From NCBI RefSeq assembly GCF_001787335.1, contig NZ_CP014674.1:186001-250000 (forward strand): DNA of 64,000 nucleotides, in the 5' to 3' direction. This stretch comes from Kozakia baliensis. GTDB lineage: Bacteria > Pseudomonadota > Alphaproteobacteria > Acetobacterales > Acetobacteraceae. A model generated the notes under the pieces. It was not told the origin of the DNA, searched no databases, and saw only the letters and a program-made list of their open reading frames with translations. The translations under genes and the position numbers were made by a program. Each line of letters starts with the position of its first letter. The first letter of the stretch is position 1. Shown piece by piece: positions 7,756 to 16,027 of the stretch.

Positions 7756-9249
7756 TCAGTCGCGCGGGCCGGTTTCATGCGCTTGCACGAGCGCATCCAA
7801 CAAGCGCACGCCGAACCCGGTCGCGCCTTTGGGGCAGAGCGGCGCGGCATCGCTGCGCCACGCCACGCCCGCGATATCGAGATGCGCCCAGGGCGTATCT
7901 TTAACGAAGCGTGCCAGGAATTGCGCGGCGGTGATGGCGCTGCCAGGGCGGCCGGTGATGTTCTTCATGTCCGCAATGTCGGAGCGCAGCAGCTTGTCGT
8001 AGGCTTTGCCCATCGGCATGCGCCACACATTCTCCCCAACATTCTCGCCCAGGGCGAACAGCTTCTCGGCCAAAGCATCGTCATTGCTGAACAGACCGGC
8101 GCGCGCATGGCCGAGGCTGACGACGATCGCGCCCGTCAACGTGGCGAGATCGACCATGAAGCGCGGCTGAAAACGGTCCCGCGCATAGGCGAGAACATCC
8201 GCCAGGACCAAGCGCCCTTCGGCATCGGTGTTCAGCACTTCGATGGTTTGGCCGGAATAGCTTTTCACCACATCGCCAGGGCGCTGCGCGTTGCCGGAAA
8301 CCATGTTCTCCACCAACCCCACAAGGCCGATGACATGCGTGCGCGCTTTGCGTCGCGCCACGGCTTCCAGCAGGCCCACCACCGTCGCAGCGCCGCCCAT
8401 GTCGGTTTTCATTTCATCCATTCCCGCGGCGGGTTTGATCGAAATGCCACCGGAATCGAACGTCACGCCCTTACCGATAAAGGCGAGCGGCGCTTCCTCG
8501 GAACCGCGATAGCGCATCACGACGAGGCGCGCTTCCTGCTCGCTGCCCTGCGCCACGCCCAACAGCGCGCCGAAGCCCAACTCGCGGAGGGCGGCGCTAT
8601 CCATCACCTCCACATCCACGCCGAGATCGCGCAGCGTTTCGATGCGGCGCGCGAATTCAGGCGGCGTGAGAACGTTCGGCGGCTCCGTCACCAGATCGCG
8701 CGCGCGGATAACGCCCTGCGCCACGGCTTCCAGCGCTCGCCATTGCGTCTGGGCGGCTTCCACTTCCTTCACGCCGAGCGTCAGGCGTTGCAGGCGCGGT
8801 TTCGGCTCCGCTTCCGGCGAATGATAGAGATCGAAACGATATTGGTTCAGCACTGCGCCATAAGCGGCATGGGCGGCATAGTCGGCGCTGCGCCCGGCAA
8901 AGGCGATATCGGCGTGGGTCGTGTTTTTCAGCGCCTGGGCCGCTTGGCCTCCGGCGGCTTCGACGGCGTTGGCGTCCAGTTCCTCATCGGCGCCGCAGCC
9001 GATCAGAACCAACCGCGCCAATGCAGCACAGGGCGCGAGCAGCACGCAGCTTTGTTCGCGCTCGCCCTTGTAACCCGAAATGGCCACGGCTCGGCGCAGC
9101 GCACCGCCGGTGGCGGCGTCCAGATGGGCGAACGGACCATCGGCCACATCGAAATTCGTGCTGGTCAGCAGAACGAGGGATTGCTCGGATTCCGGAGCGC
9201 CGGCGCCTTGCAAAATCGGAAAAGGCGCTTGGATCTGGATGTCGAGCAT
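7756..9249 (-). CDS. pepA: Leucyl aminopeptidase (M17)
   Basis: The 497-residue protein is a cytosolic dimetal aminopeptidase that removes N-terminal residues from peptides. It has the M17 signature NTDAEGRLVLAD in the C-terminal catalytic domain and the metal-site stretches IGKGVTFDSGG and MKTDMGGAATV. The N-terminal domain is the usual less-conserved one. GGAAG stands just upstream of the ATG at 9249. Length is normal. The 212-base gap to the divergent TauE gene is AT-rich compared with its surroundings and should hold promoters for both directions. Confidence 0.95.
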   Translation of the reverse strand: MLDIQIQAPFPILQGAGAPESEQSLVLLTSTNFDVADGPFAHLDAATGGALRRAVAISGYKGEREQSCVLLAPCAALARLVLIGCGADEELDANAVEAAGGQAAQALKNTTHADIAFAGRSADYAAHAAYGAVLNQYRFDLYHSPEAEPKPRLQRLTLGVKEVEAAQTQWRALEAVAQGVIRARDLVTEPPNVLTPPEFARRIETLRDLGVDVEVMDSAALRELGFGALLGVAQGSEQEARLVVMRYRGSEEAPLAFIGKGVTFDSGGISIKPAAGMDEMKTDMGGAATVVGLLEAVARRKARTHVIGLVGLVENMVSGNAQRPGDVVKSYSGQTIEVLNTDAEGRLVLADVLAYARDRFQPRFMVDLATLTGAIVVSLGHARAGLFSNDDALAEKLFALGENVGENVWRMPMGKAYDKLLRSDIADMKNITGRPGSAITAAQFLARFVKDTPWAHLDIAGVAWRSDAAPLCPKGATGFGVRLLDALVQAHETGPRD

Positions 9250-9461
9250 AAAGAAGCTTCCATAAAATCGGTGAGTCTATTGCGCCTTTATATCGGGGCA
9301 ACGCTGCGCGAAGGCAAGGCGACGAAATGGTGATAAGGCAGGTTGATATAAACAACTTTCAATAGTGTTTTATCTAAATAAATTACGGTATTTGTTGATT
9401 ATTGACATTGATGACCTTGAGACTAAGTTTGTCATCTTTCCGAAGACCTCAGGGCCGAAAA

Positions 9462-10247
9462 ATGTCTCTTTTGGATGTTATCAATCCTCTCTACGTCGCT
9501 TCTGGCCTGGGTGTAGGATTTCTAGTGGGGATGACCGGCGTGGGCGGCGGATCGCTGATGACGCCGCTGCTCATCCTGGTGTTTCGCATTCACCCGCAAT
9601 CCGCCGTCGGGACGGATCTGCTTTATGCCGCAATCACGAAATCCGTCGGCACTTTGGTGCACGGCCGCAAAGGATCGGTGGATTGGCGCGTGGTCGCAAG
9701 GCTGGCATCCGGCAGTCTGCCCGCCACTTTAGTGACTCTGGCTTTCCTGAGTTGGTATGGCAGCCCCTCCCACGATACGGCGCGCTTGATTTCGATCGCT
9801 TTGGGCGTTGCGCTTTTATTGACTGCACCAAGCGTGTTCTTTCGGCGTGAATTGCAGGCATGGTCTCATCGCCATGCCGGTGAACTCACCGAGAAACAAG
9901 CGGCGATATGGACGATTGTGCTCGGAGCGTTGCTCGGCGTGATGGTGACGATTTCATCCGTAGGCGCAGGCGCGATCGGCATGACCGTGCTGATCCTGCT
10001 CTACCCGAATCTACCGACGGCCAAGCTCGTCGGCTCCGACATCGCCCATGCCGTGCCGCTCACCTTCATTGCGGGAATGGGGCATTGGTGGATGGGGTCC
10101 GTCCAAATCCCGATGCTGGTTTCGCTGCTGTGCGGCTCCATCCCTGGCATTATTTTGGGAAGCTTGTGCATCGGGGCCGTCAACGAGCGCGTCCAACGCT
10201 CGGTGCTCGCGGCAGTGCTCTTTATCGTCGGCTGGCGGTTGATCTAG
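9462..10247 (+). CDS. TauE/SafE family sulfite/organosulfonate exporter-like membrane protein
   Basis: The 261-residue product has about eight hydrophobic segments and the TauE signature GVGFLVGMTGVGGGSLMTP near the N-terminus, repeated more weakly in the second half (VTISSVGAGAIGMTVL). Members export sulfite, sulfoacetate or related anions, but specificity varies. The ATG at 9462 was chosen because the family normally starts a few residues before the first helix; an ATG at 9411 and a TTG at 9402 are alternatives. A TTGACA hexamer lies at 9402-9407. The stop overlaps the convergent moaE stop by four bases. Confidence 0.85.
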   Translation: MSLLDVINPLYVASGLGVGFLVGMTGVGGGSLMTPLLILVFRIHPQSAVGTDLLYAAITKSVGTLVHGRKGSVDWRVVARLASGSLPATLVTLAFLSWYGSPSHDTARLISIALGVALLLTAPSVFFRRELQAWSHRHAGELTEKQAAIWTIVLGALLGVMVTISSVGAGAIGMTVLILLYPNLPTAKLVGSDIAHAVPLTFIAGMGHWWMGSVQIPMLVSLLCGSIPGIILGSLCIGAVNERVQRSVLAAVLFIVGWRLI

Positions 10248-10678
10248 CTTCCAGCTTCGGTCTGGTGGCAAGCGATCCATTCGGTATCGCCATCCAGATA
10301 GCGTTCTTTCTTCCAAACCGGCACGCGCAGCTTGATCTCGTCGATAATATAGCGGCATGCCTTGAACGCCGCGTCGCGATGCGGTGCGGAGACACCGATC
10401 CATACGGCCACATCGCCGATCTTGAGGCTGCCGACGCGATGCATCGCGACCGCCCCGCTGATGGCGAATTGCGCGCAGGCCTCCTCCATAATCTGCGTGC
10501 CCTCATTCACGGCAAGCGGTTCGTAGGATTCATAATCCAACCCGTCCACCGCGCGTCCTTCGTTGCGGTTGCGGACCCACCCTTCGAACACGCAAAACCC
10601 GCCCGCTTCGTCGAGATGCAATTCCGCGCGCAGCGCCGCCAAATCCACGGGTTCGGCGGAGACGAAGAAGCGGCTCAT
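10244..10678 (-). CDS. moaE: Molybdopterin synthase catalytic (large) subunit MoaE
   Basis: The 144-residue protein is the large subunit that, with MoaD, converts precursor Z (cPMP) to molybdopterin. Family motifs are present: FEGWVRNRNEGR near residue 31, LDYESYEP, the MHRVGSLKIGD segment, and the lysine-bearing WKKERYLDG region. Its ATG overlaps the moaD stop as ATGA, so the two subunits are translationally coupled. It is the last gene of the moeA-moaA-moaC-moaD-moaE block. Confidence 0.95.
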   Translation of the reverse strand: MSRFFVSAEPVDLAALRAELHLDEAGGFCVFEGWVRNRNEGRAVDGLDYESYEPLAVNEGTQIMEEACAQFAISGAVAMHRVGSLKIGDVAVWIGVSAPHRDAAFKACRYIIDEIKLRVPVWKKERYLDGDTEWIACHQTEAGS

Positions 10679-10917
10679 CCGCCCGACACCGGCGGGATGA
10701 ACACAACAATATCACCTTCGTTCACAGGCTGCTCCCAGGTTGAAAAAGCTGCATTCACCGCAACTCGCAGCCGTGCGCGGGACAGAGTGAAGCCATAGGC
10801 ATCGGTTAGTTCGTCATAAAGCGCGGCGAGGGATGCTGCGTTCGTCTCGCGTGTTTCTTTCTGCCGTCCGGCTTGGTCGCGTAGGATGGCGAAATATTCG
10901 AGGTCGATACGGGGCAA
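10675..10917 (-). CDS. moaD: Molybdopterin synthase sulfur carrier subunit MoaD
   Basis: The 80-residue product has the ubiquitin-like fold expected for MoaD and the obligate C-terminal Gly-Gly (PPVSGG), which is adenylated and thiocarboxylated before donating sulfur. The start is read as TTG at 10917: GGAGG lies six bases before it, the protein then begins at the usual point (PRIDLEYFAIL), and the moaC stop is only one base away. The longer reading from an ATG at 10983 would overlap moaC by 65 bases and adds an implausible Cys/Arg-rich lead. The use of TTG may keep its level matched to MoaE. Confidence 0.9.
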   Translation of the reverse strand: MPRIDLEYFAILRDQAGRQKETRETNAASLAALYDELTDAYGFTLSRARLRVAVNAAFSTWEQPVNEGDIVVFIPPVSGG

Positions 10918-10918
10918 A

Positions 10919-11404
10919 TCAGGCCTCCTGGGTCGTGCCGAAATCGCGCTTTCCGCCGGATTTTCCCAGCAGGCGCACATCATGAATCACCATGTCGTGC
11001 GAGAGCGCCTTGCACATGTCGTAAATCGTCAGCGCTGCAATGGAGGCACCGGTCAGCGCTTCCATTTCCACGCCGGTCTTGCCTTGGCATTTGACGCGGC
11101 AATTCACGATCGCCTCATCCCCATCCACGGTGATTTCGACCTTACAGCCGTTCAATGCCAGCGGATGACAAAGCGGAATGAGTTGCGATGTCGCTTTCAC
11201 GCCCATGACGCCCGCGATCTGCGCAACCGTCAGCACTGCGCCTTTGGAGGTCATGAAGCCTGCGTCGGCCAGCGTTTTCGCAACTTCAGGCGGAAAGCGC
11301 AGACGTGCCTGTGCATGGGCCTCGCGCTGCGTGATCTCTTTATCGCCGACATCCACCATACGTGGCTGCTGGCCTTTTTCGTCCACATGGGTGAGCGTCG
11401 CCAT
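10919..11404 (-). CDS. moaC: Cyclic pyranopterin monophosphate synthase MoaC
   Basis: The 160-residue enzyme turns the MoaA product into cPMP, the first stable intermediate of molybdenum cofactor synthesis. Conserved parts are MVDVGDKEITQREAHAQ at the N-terminus, LIPLCHPLALNGC in the middle, and the active-site stretches QGKTGVEMEALTG and DMCKALSHDM. The ATG at 11404 lies one base after the moaA stop; a longer frame to 11533 only shadows moaA. Length is normal. Confidence 0.95.
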   Translation of the reverse strand: MATLTHVDEKGQQPRMVDVGDKEITQREAHAQARLRFPPEVAKTLADAGFMTSKGAVLTVAQIAGVMGVKATSQLIPLCHPLALNGCKVEITVDGDEAIVNCRVKCQGKTGVEMEALTGASIAALTIYDMCKALSHDMVIHDVRLLGKSGGKRDFGTTQEA

Positions 11405-11405
11405 T

Positions 11406-12440
11406 TCAGCCTCCGATATAATGCATTTCGATTTTCCCGCGCGCTTTATCTGCGCGGCGTTCGGCGCGCTCCTCACTATAGCGGTCGGTGCGATCGCGCC
11501 ACACCTGAGCGAGGGCTTTTTGCAGGGCCGCATCGTCTTCTTCGCGGAGAATACGACGCAGATCGGTGCCTTTCGTGGCGAACAGGCAGGTATAGATCTG
11601 CCCCTCCGAAGACAGGCGCGCGCGTGAGCAATCGCCGCAGAACGGTTCGCTGACGGAGGAGATGAAGCCGATCTCGCCCGCGCCGTCCCGGTAGCGATAG
11701 CGCTTGGCGACTTCGCCGCGATAATGGGGAGAGAGCGGCTCCAACGGCCAACGCGTAACGATGCGCGTCAGCAAATCGCGAGACGTGACGACATCCTCGC
11801 GCTCCCAGCCATTGCGGTTGCCGACATCCATATATTCGATGAACCGCACGACGACGCCGGTATTGCGGAAATAATCGAGCAGATCGAGCACACCCTCATC
11901 GTTCACGCCGCGCTGCACGACCGTGTTGAGCTTAACGCCCCCTGCGAAACCGAGCGCCTGCGCGCTGGCGATGCTTTCCAGCACCGGCGTCAGTTGCGCG
12001 CGACCGCCGCTCATACGCGCGAAGATCGCCGGGTCGAGACTATCCAGACTGACGGTAATCCGGTGCAGCCCGGCCTGTTTCAACGCGGCGGCATGCCGTT
12101 CCAGCAAGACGCCGTTGGTCGTAAGCGCGACATCTTCGATGCCGGGAATAGCCGCGAGCCGTGCGATCAGTTCGGGAAGTTGGGGGCGCAGAAGCGGCTC
12201 GCCGCCGGTCAGGCGGAGTTTGGTCACGCCAAAGGAGGCGGCGACGCACGCCACGCGTTCGATCTCGTCGAAACTCAACCGCTCACGCGCTTCCAGAAAA
12301 CGGAAATGCTCGTGATAGGTCGATTCCGGCATACAGTAGGGGCAACGGAAATTGCAGCGATCCATCACCGAAATGCGGAGATCGCGCAAAGGTCGCCCGA
12401 AACGATCGGCCAAAGGAGCGGGCATCGTGCTACCAGGCAT
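11406..12440 (-). CDS. moaA: GTP 3',8-cyclase MoaA (radical SAM)
   Basis: The 344-residue radical SAM enzyme starts molybdenum cofactor synthesis from GTP. The SAM-binding [4Fe-4S] cluster motif is Cys29-x3-Cys33-x2-Cys36 (CNFRCPYC). The C-terminal cluster that binds substrate is Cys268, Cys271 and Cys285 (CGDC then TC), and the protein ends with the family's Gly-Gly. The ATG at 12440 overlaps the moeA stop by 11 bases; ATG 12425 (sixth codon) is an equally possible start. The gene is coupled to moeA upstream and moaC downstream. Confidence 0.95.
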   Translation of the reverse strand: MPGSTMPAPLADRFGRPLRDLRISVMDRCNFRCPYCMPESTYHEHFRFLEARERLSFDEIERVACVAASFGVTKLRLTGGEPLLRPQLPELIARLAAIPGIEDVALTTNGVLLERHAAALKQAGLHRITVSLDSLDPAIFARMSGGRAQLTPVLESIASAQALGFAGGVKLNTVVQRGVNDEGVLDLLDYFRNTGVVVRFIEYMDVGNRNGWEREDVVTSRDLLTRIVTRWPLEPLSPHYRGEVAKRYRYRDGAGEIGFISSVSEPFCGDCSRARLSSEGQIYTCLFATKGTDLRRILREEDDAALQKALAQVWRDRTDRYSEERAERRADKARGKIEMHYIGG

Positions 12441-13626
12441 AGAAACGCGCGATATCGCCGGACTGCGCTTCGCCGGGGCCTGGGTCTAGCGCCACGAAAC
12501 CATCCGTATCGGAGAGCCGATTGAAATCGCCGGAGGTCGTCATCGGCCGGGGAAGGCCAAGCGCCTGGCCCTGCTCGTCATGATGAAGGCGCACCGGTAC
12601 GAAGCGCGTCAGAGTGGGAATCCGCGCAACGGGTTCTTGCAAACGAGTAGGGAAGGTGAAAGGAGCGTTTAGGCCTTGTGCTTCGAGCAGAGCCGGAACC
12701 ACGTAACGCACACCGCAGACCAGAGCGGAAACCGGATTGCCGGGGAGGGCGAAAACGCGCTGTCCTTGCGGCCCGACGCCGAACCACATCGGCTTGCCGG
12801 GGCGTTGCGCGATTTTGTGGAAAATACGGTCCACGCCAAGCGCCGCCAAGGCACGGGGCACGTAATCATATTCGCCCATCGAGACGCCGCCGCTCAGGAC
12901 CAAGACGTCATGACGCGCGAGTTGCTTTTCCAAAAGCGCGGTCGTGGCGGCGAGATCGTCCTGCACCACAGCGAAATCGTGGCGCGTGAAACCACGGGCA
13001 TGGAGCGCGCCCGCCAAAGCATATTCGTTGGAGCGGCGAATTTGCCAGGGGGCGACATCGTCTTCCGGAGCGACGAGTTCATTACCGGTGGAGATGATGC
13101 CGATCGAAGGGATTTGCGCGACCTCGACCTTCGAGACGCCATTGCTCGCGAGAACGGCCATCGCAGGCGCGTTCAGGCGCACACCCGGGGCGAGCAACTC
13201 CTCCGCCGCCGCGCAATCGGCGCCCTGGCGATGAATGAACTGCCCGCGTTCGGCGGCATATCCGTCCTGAAGGCGCACATTATCGCCTTCGCGCACCAAG
13301 CGCTCGACCGGAATGACCGTATCCGCGCCCTGCGGCAGGACTGCGCCCGTTGTGACTTCGAGGCAAACCGCTCCTTCAGGTAATGTGCGTGGTGGAGCGC
13401 CCGCTGCCTGCATGCCGGCGATGCGCAGGGAAGCGCCATCTTCCAAGCGGCAGGCGATGCCGTCCATCATCACGCGATCGAAAGGCGGCAAGGCGCGTTC
13501 GGCGCGCACCGTCTGGCGGAGAACGCGGCCCATCGCCGCCGTCAACGACACGGTTTCCGTTCCAAATCGGTTCGTATTTTCACGGATCAGGGCTTCAGCC
13601 CGCGCCACGCTCAATAGTTCCGTCAT
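12430..13626 (-). CDS. moeA: Molybdopterin molybdenumtransferase MoeA
   Basis: The 398-residue protein inserts molybdate into adenylylated molybdopterin. Recognisable parts are the N-terminal LPPFDRVMMDGIA, the molybdopterin-binding domain with SIGIISTGNELV and LSGGVSMGEYDYV, and the FALPGNPVSALVC stretch. It is the first gene of the minus-strand moa/moe block. The 108 bases to the divergent xdhC start hold an AT-rich stretch (TTATATAG near 13661) that could serve as promoter for either side. Confidence 0.95.
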   Translation of the reverse strand: MTELLSVARAEALIRENTNRFGTETVSLTAAMGRVLRQTVRAERALPPFDRVMMDGIACRLEDGASLRIAGMQAAGAPPRTLPEGAVCLEVTTGAVLPQGADTVIPVERLVREGDNVRLQDGYAAERGQFIHRQGADCAAAEELLAPGVRLNAPAMAVLASNGVSKVEVAQIPSIGIISTGNELVAPEDDVAPWQIRRSNEYALAGALHARGFTRHDFAVVQDDLAATTALLEKQLARHDVLVLSGGVSMGEYDYVPRALAALGVDRIFHKIAQRPGKPMWFGVGPQGQRVFALPGNPVSALVCGVRYVVPALLEAQGLNAPFTFPTRLQEPVARIPTLTRFVPVRLHHDEQGQALGLPRPMTTSGDFNRLSDTDGFVALDPGPGEAQSGDIARFYAW

Positions 13627-13734
13627 GGAGTTTCCGTTCGTCCTTCCGCTGTTCGCCCCTTATATAGAGTGAGATGCCTGCGAGAAAACGTGCAGCTTGC
13701 AATATATTCCACCCATAAGGCATGGAAGGAAGTT

Positions 13735-14718
13735 ATGGACGCCATCAACAGGCCCGAACTGCCTGCTACCTGGCCGCGTTGGCCTACCTACGGCACGATC
13801 GACGATCTGCTTCCCAGTCTTGCGCAATGGTCGGCGCAGAAAAAACGCGCGGCGTTGGCGACGTTGGTGGAAATTACCGGTTCCTCACCGCGCCCGCTTG
13901 GAAGCGAGATGGTGATAGCGGAAAATGGCGATGTCGCTGGTTATGTGTCCGGTGGGTGCGTGGAAGCCGCCGTGGCGCTGGAAGGGCTGGCGTCCATCGC
14001 CGACGGGAAGGCGCGGGTGCTCGATTACGGAGCGGGCAGCCCCATCGTGGATATTCAACTGACCTGCGGTGGGCGCATCGGCATTTTGGTCCGGCCCATC
14101 GTGGATTTGGCGGGCTACGTTTCTCATCGCTATGCCGCACGGTGCGCGCGCCATGTGTTGAACGTGGTCAGCGATATGGAAACAGGGGCCATGCGTTTCA
14201 TCGAAGGGGAAGCGAAAGCGGGGCCGGGAGAATTCGTGCGGGTGCATACCCCTCTGACGCGATTGGTGGCCGTTGGCGGCGATCCGGTGACGTTGGCGCT
14301 GCTGAGCATGGCGCGGAACTTCAATTTCGAACTGGGTCTGCTGCGCCCGATGGGGCCGGAACAAGCGCCCGAAGGTTTCGATCTAGGCTTTTACGACCGG
14401 CGGAGATTGGAGACGGCGTTGGCCGATCTGGCGCTGGATCGTTGGAGCGCCGTTTATAGCCTGACGCACGATGCGCAGGCGGATCTGCGCGTGGCGCATC
14501 ATGCTTTGGCGTCGGAGGCGTTTTGCGTGGGCGTTCTGGGCAGTCGCCGCAAGATCGCGGCGCGGGTCAAGGCGCTGCGCGATGCGGGGGTTTCGGAAAA
14601 GGCGCTGAAGCGGTTGCATTTGCCGGCGGGAATCGACATCGCGGCCCGCACACCGCAAGAGATAGCCCTTTCGATTCTGGCGCAGATCGTGGCGGCGCGT
14701 TCCGATTCCGCACCGTAA
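13735..14718 (+). CDS. xdhC: XdhC/CoxI family molybdenum cofactor insertion protein
   Basis: The 327-residue product has the N-terminal XdhC/CoxI domain (LATLVEITGSSPRPLGSEM, then the motif SGGCVE at residues 72-77) and the C-terminal Rossmann domain (FCVGVLGSRRKIAARV). Such proteins bind and sulfurate the cofactor and deliver it to xanthine-dehydrogenase-type or aldehyde-dehydrogenase-type enzymes. The ATG at 13735 is preceded by AAGGAAG, which decides against the longer frame from 13669. It is divergent from moeA, so cofactor synthesis and insertion are grouped. No partner dehydrogenase genes lie in the window. Confidence 0.9.
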   Translation: MDAINRPELPATWPRWPTYGTIDDLLPSLAQWSAQKKRAALATLVEITGSSPRPLGSEMVIAENGDVAGYVSGGCVEAAVALEGLASIADGKARVLDYGAGSPIVDIQLTCGGRIGILVRPIVDLAGYVSHRYAARCARHVLNVVSDMETGAMRFIEGEAKAGPGEFVRVHTPLTRLVAVGGDPVTLALLSMARNFNFELGLLRPMGPEQAPEGFDLGFYDRRRLETALADLALDRWSAVYSLTHDAQADLRVAHHALASEAFCVGVLGSRRKIAARVKALRDAGVSEKALKRLHLPAGIDIAARTPQEIALSILAQIVAARSDSAP

Positions 14719-14896
14719 AACGCGTCAAACAGAAAGATATGTTCGCCGCGCAACTCGTTGTTGCTGACGCAATCAAGTCATGCTAGGCGTGACCGAACCG
14801 AACGGTCATTGCTTCACGGGCTCCAAGGCGACGCGTGAATGAGGGCCATCCACTCTGCCGCGTAGCGTCAGGCGCAGCGGCACCGAAAGGAACGAT

Positions 14897-16027
14897 ATGG
14901 CGCAGGGCGAGCAGGACGATCATTCGTCGCACGATGGTGGCCAAGCCGATAACGGCCAGCAGACCAACAATAAGAACAAAAATGGTGGCAAGCGCCGCAG
15001 CCCGATGGTTCGCATCATCCTGATTGCGGTGGTCGTGATCGTGGCGGTCGCTTGGGGCGTCTATTGGTTCTTGACCCGCAACCAGATCGATACGGACGAC
15101 GCTTATACTGTCGGGCGTAAGCTCGCGGTTGCGCCGCACGTCAACGGATACGTCACCCGCTTGTTGGTGAATGATAACCAATACGTGCATGCCGGGCAGT
15201 TGCTGGTGAAGATCGACGATCGCGATTATATCGCATCCCTTCATCGCGCTCAGGCGCAGTTGGCCCAGGCGCAAGCCAATCTTGGCGCATCTAAGCTCTT
15301 GATGCAGGTTGCGCAGCAGAACTTCCCGGGCCGGTTGATCACCGCGCAGGGAAATCTGGCTTCGGCGCAGGCGCAACTCTTCAAGGCCGAGACGGATTAT
15401 CGCCGTCAGCATGCGGTCTCGCGTGCGGCCACGACGCAGCAGGACATCGACTATTCCAAGGCGGCGCTCGAACAGGCGCGTGCTCAGGTGACGGCGGCGG
15501 AAGGCCAGTTGCAGCAAGCCAAGCCCGTCTTGCCGAACATCGAAAACACCAAATCCAGCGTTACGCAGCAGGAAGCATCGCTACAGGCGGCGGAAGCTGC
15601 CGTGGTGCAGGCGCAGCTTAACTACGATTGGACTGAAATTCGCGCACCGCACGATGGCTGGATTTCCCAGCGTAATGTGGAGCAGGGTAATTTCGTCCAG
15701 ACCGGACAGCAGATTTTCTCCATCGTCGAGCCGGAAATCTGGGTGGTGGCGAACTATAAGGAAACGCAGATCACGCGCATGCGTGTCGGCCAGAAGGTCG
15801 ATATCGATGTCGATGCCTATCCTTCGCTGAAAATCCACGGTCATGTCGATTCGATTCAACTCGGCGCGGGCGCGGCGTTCAGCACCTTCCCGCCGGAGAA
15901 CGCGACCGGCAATTTCGTGAAGATCGTGCAGCGCGTTCCGGTGAAAATCGTGATCGATAACGGCCTGGATCCCAACCTGCCGCTGCCGATCGGCGTGTCT
16001 GTCGAACCGACGGTGTACGTGCAATGA
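14897..16027 (+). CDS. emrA: Membrane fusion protein of tripartite efflux pump (EmrA/HlyD family)
   Basis: The 376-residue protein has a Gln/Asn/Lys-rich cytoplasmic N-terminus, one transmembrane helix at about residues 38-58, the biotinyl-lipoyl-like hairpin (DTDDAYTVGRKLAVAPHVNG) and a long Gln/Ala-rich coiled coil at about 115-235. This is the periplasmic adaptor of an EmrAB-TolC-type pump. AAGGAA stands just before the ATG. The gene overlaps emrB in an ATGA and heads a three-gene operon. Substrates cannot be read from sequence; solvents, acids or drugs are usual for this class. Confidence 0.92.
   Translation: MAQGEQDDHSSHDGGQADNGQQTNNKNKNGGKRRSPMVRIILIAVVVIVAVAWGVYWFLTRNQIDTDDAYTVGRKLAVAPHVNGYVTRLLVNDNQYVHAGQLLVKIDDRDYIASLHRAQAQLAQAQANLGASKLLMQVAQQNFPGRLITAQGNLASAQAQLFKAETDYRRQHAVSRAATTQQDIDYSKAALEQARAQVTAAEGQLQQAKPVLPNIENTKSSVTQQEASLQAAEAAVVQAQLNYDWTEIRAPHDGWISQRNVEQGNFVQTGQQIFSIVEPEIWVVANYKETQITRMRVGQKVDIDVDAYPSLKIHGHVDSIQLGAGAAFSTFPPENATGNFVKIVQRVPVKIVIDNGLDPNLPLPIGVSVEPTVYVQ

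Noticed and set aside
7777-9333. A 518-codon plus-strand frame opposite pepA
   Set aside because: The pepA frame has the M17 signature and normal length; the plus-strand reading shows no motif and lacks a credible start.
13626-13735. TATATAG and AATATATT near each other between moeA and xdhC as a ModE or molybdenum riboswitch site
   Set aside because: The two AT-rich blocks are not at ModE spacing and do not form the expected palindrome, and no Moco riboswitch features were found.
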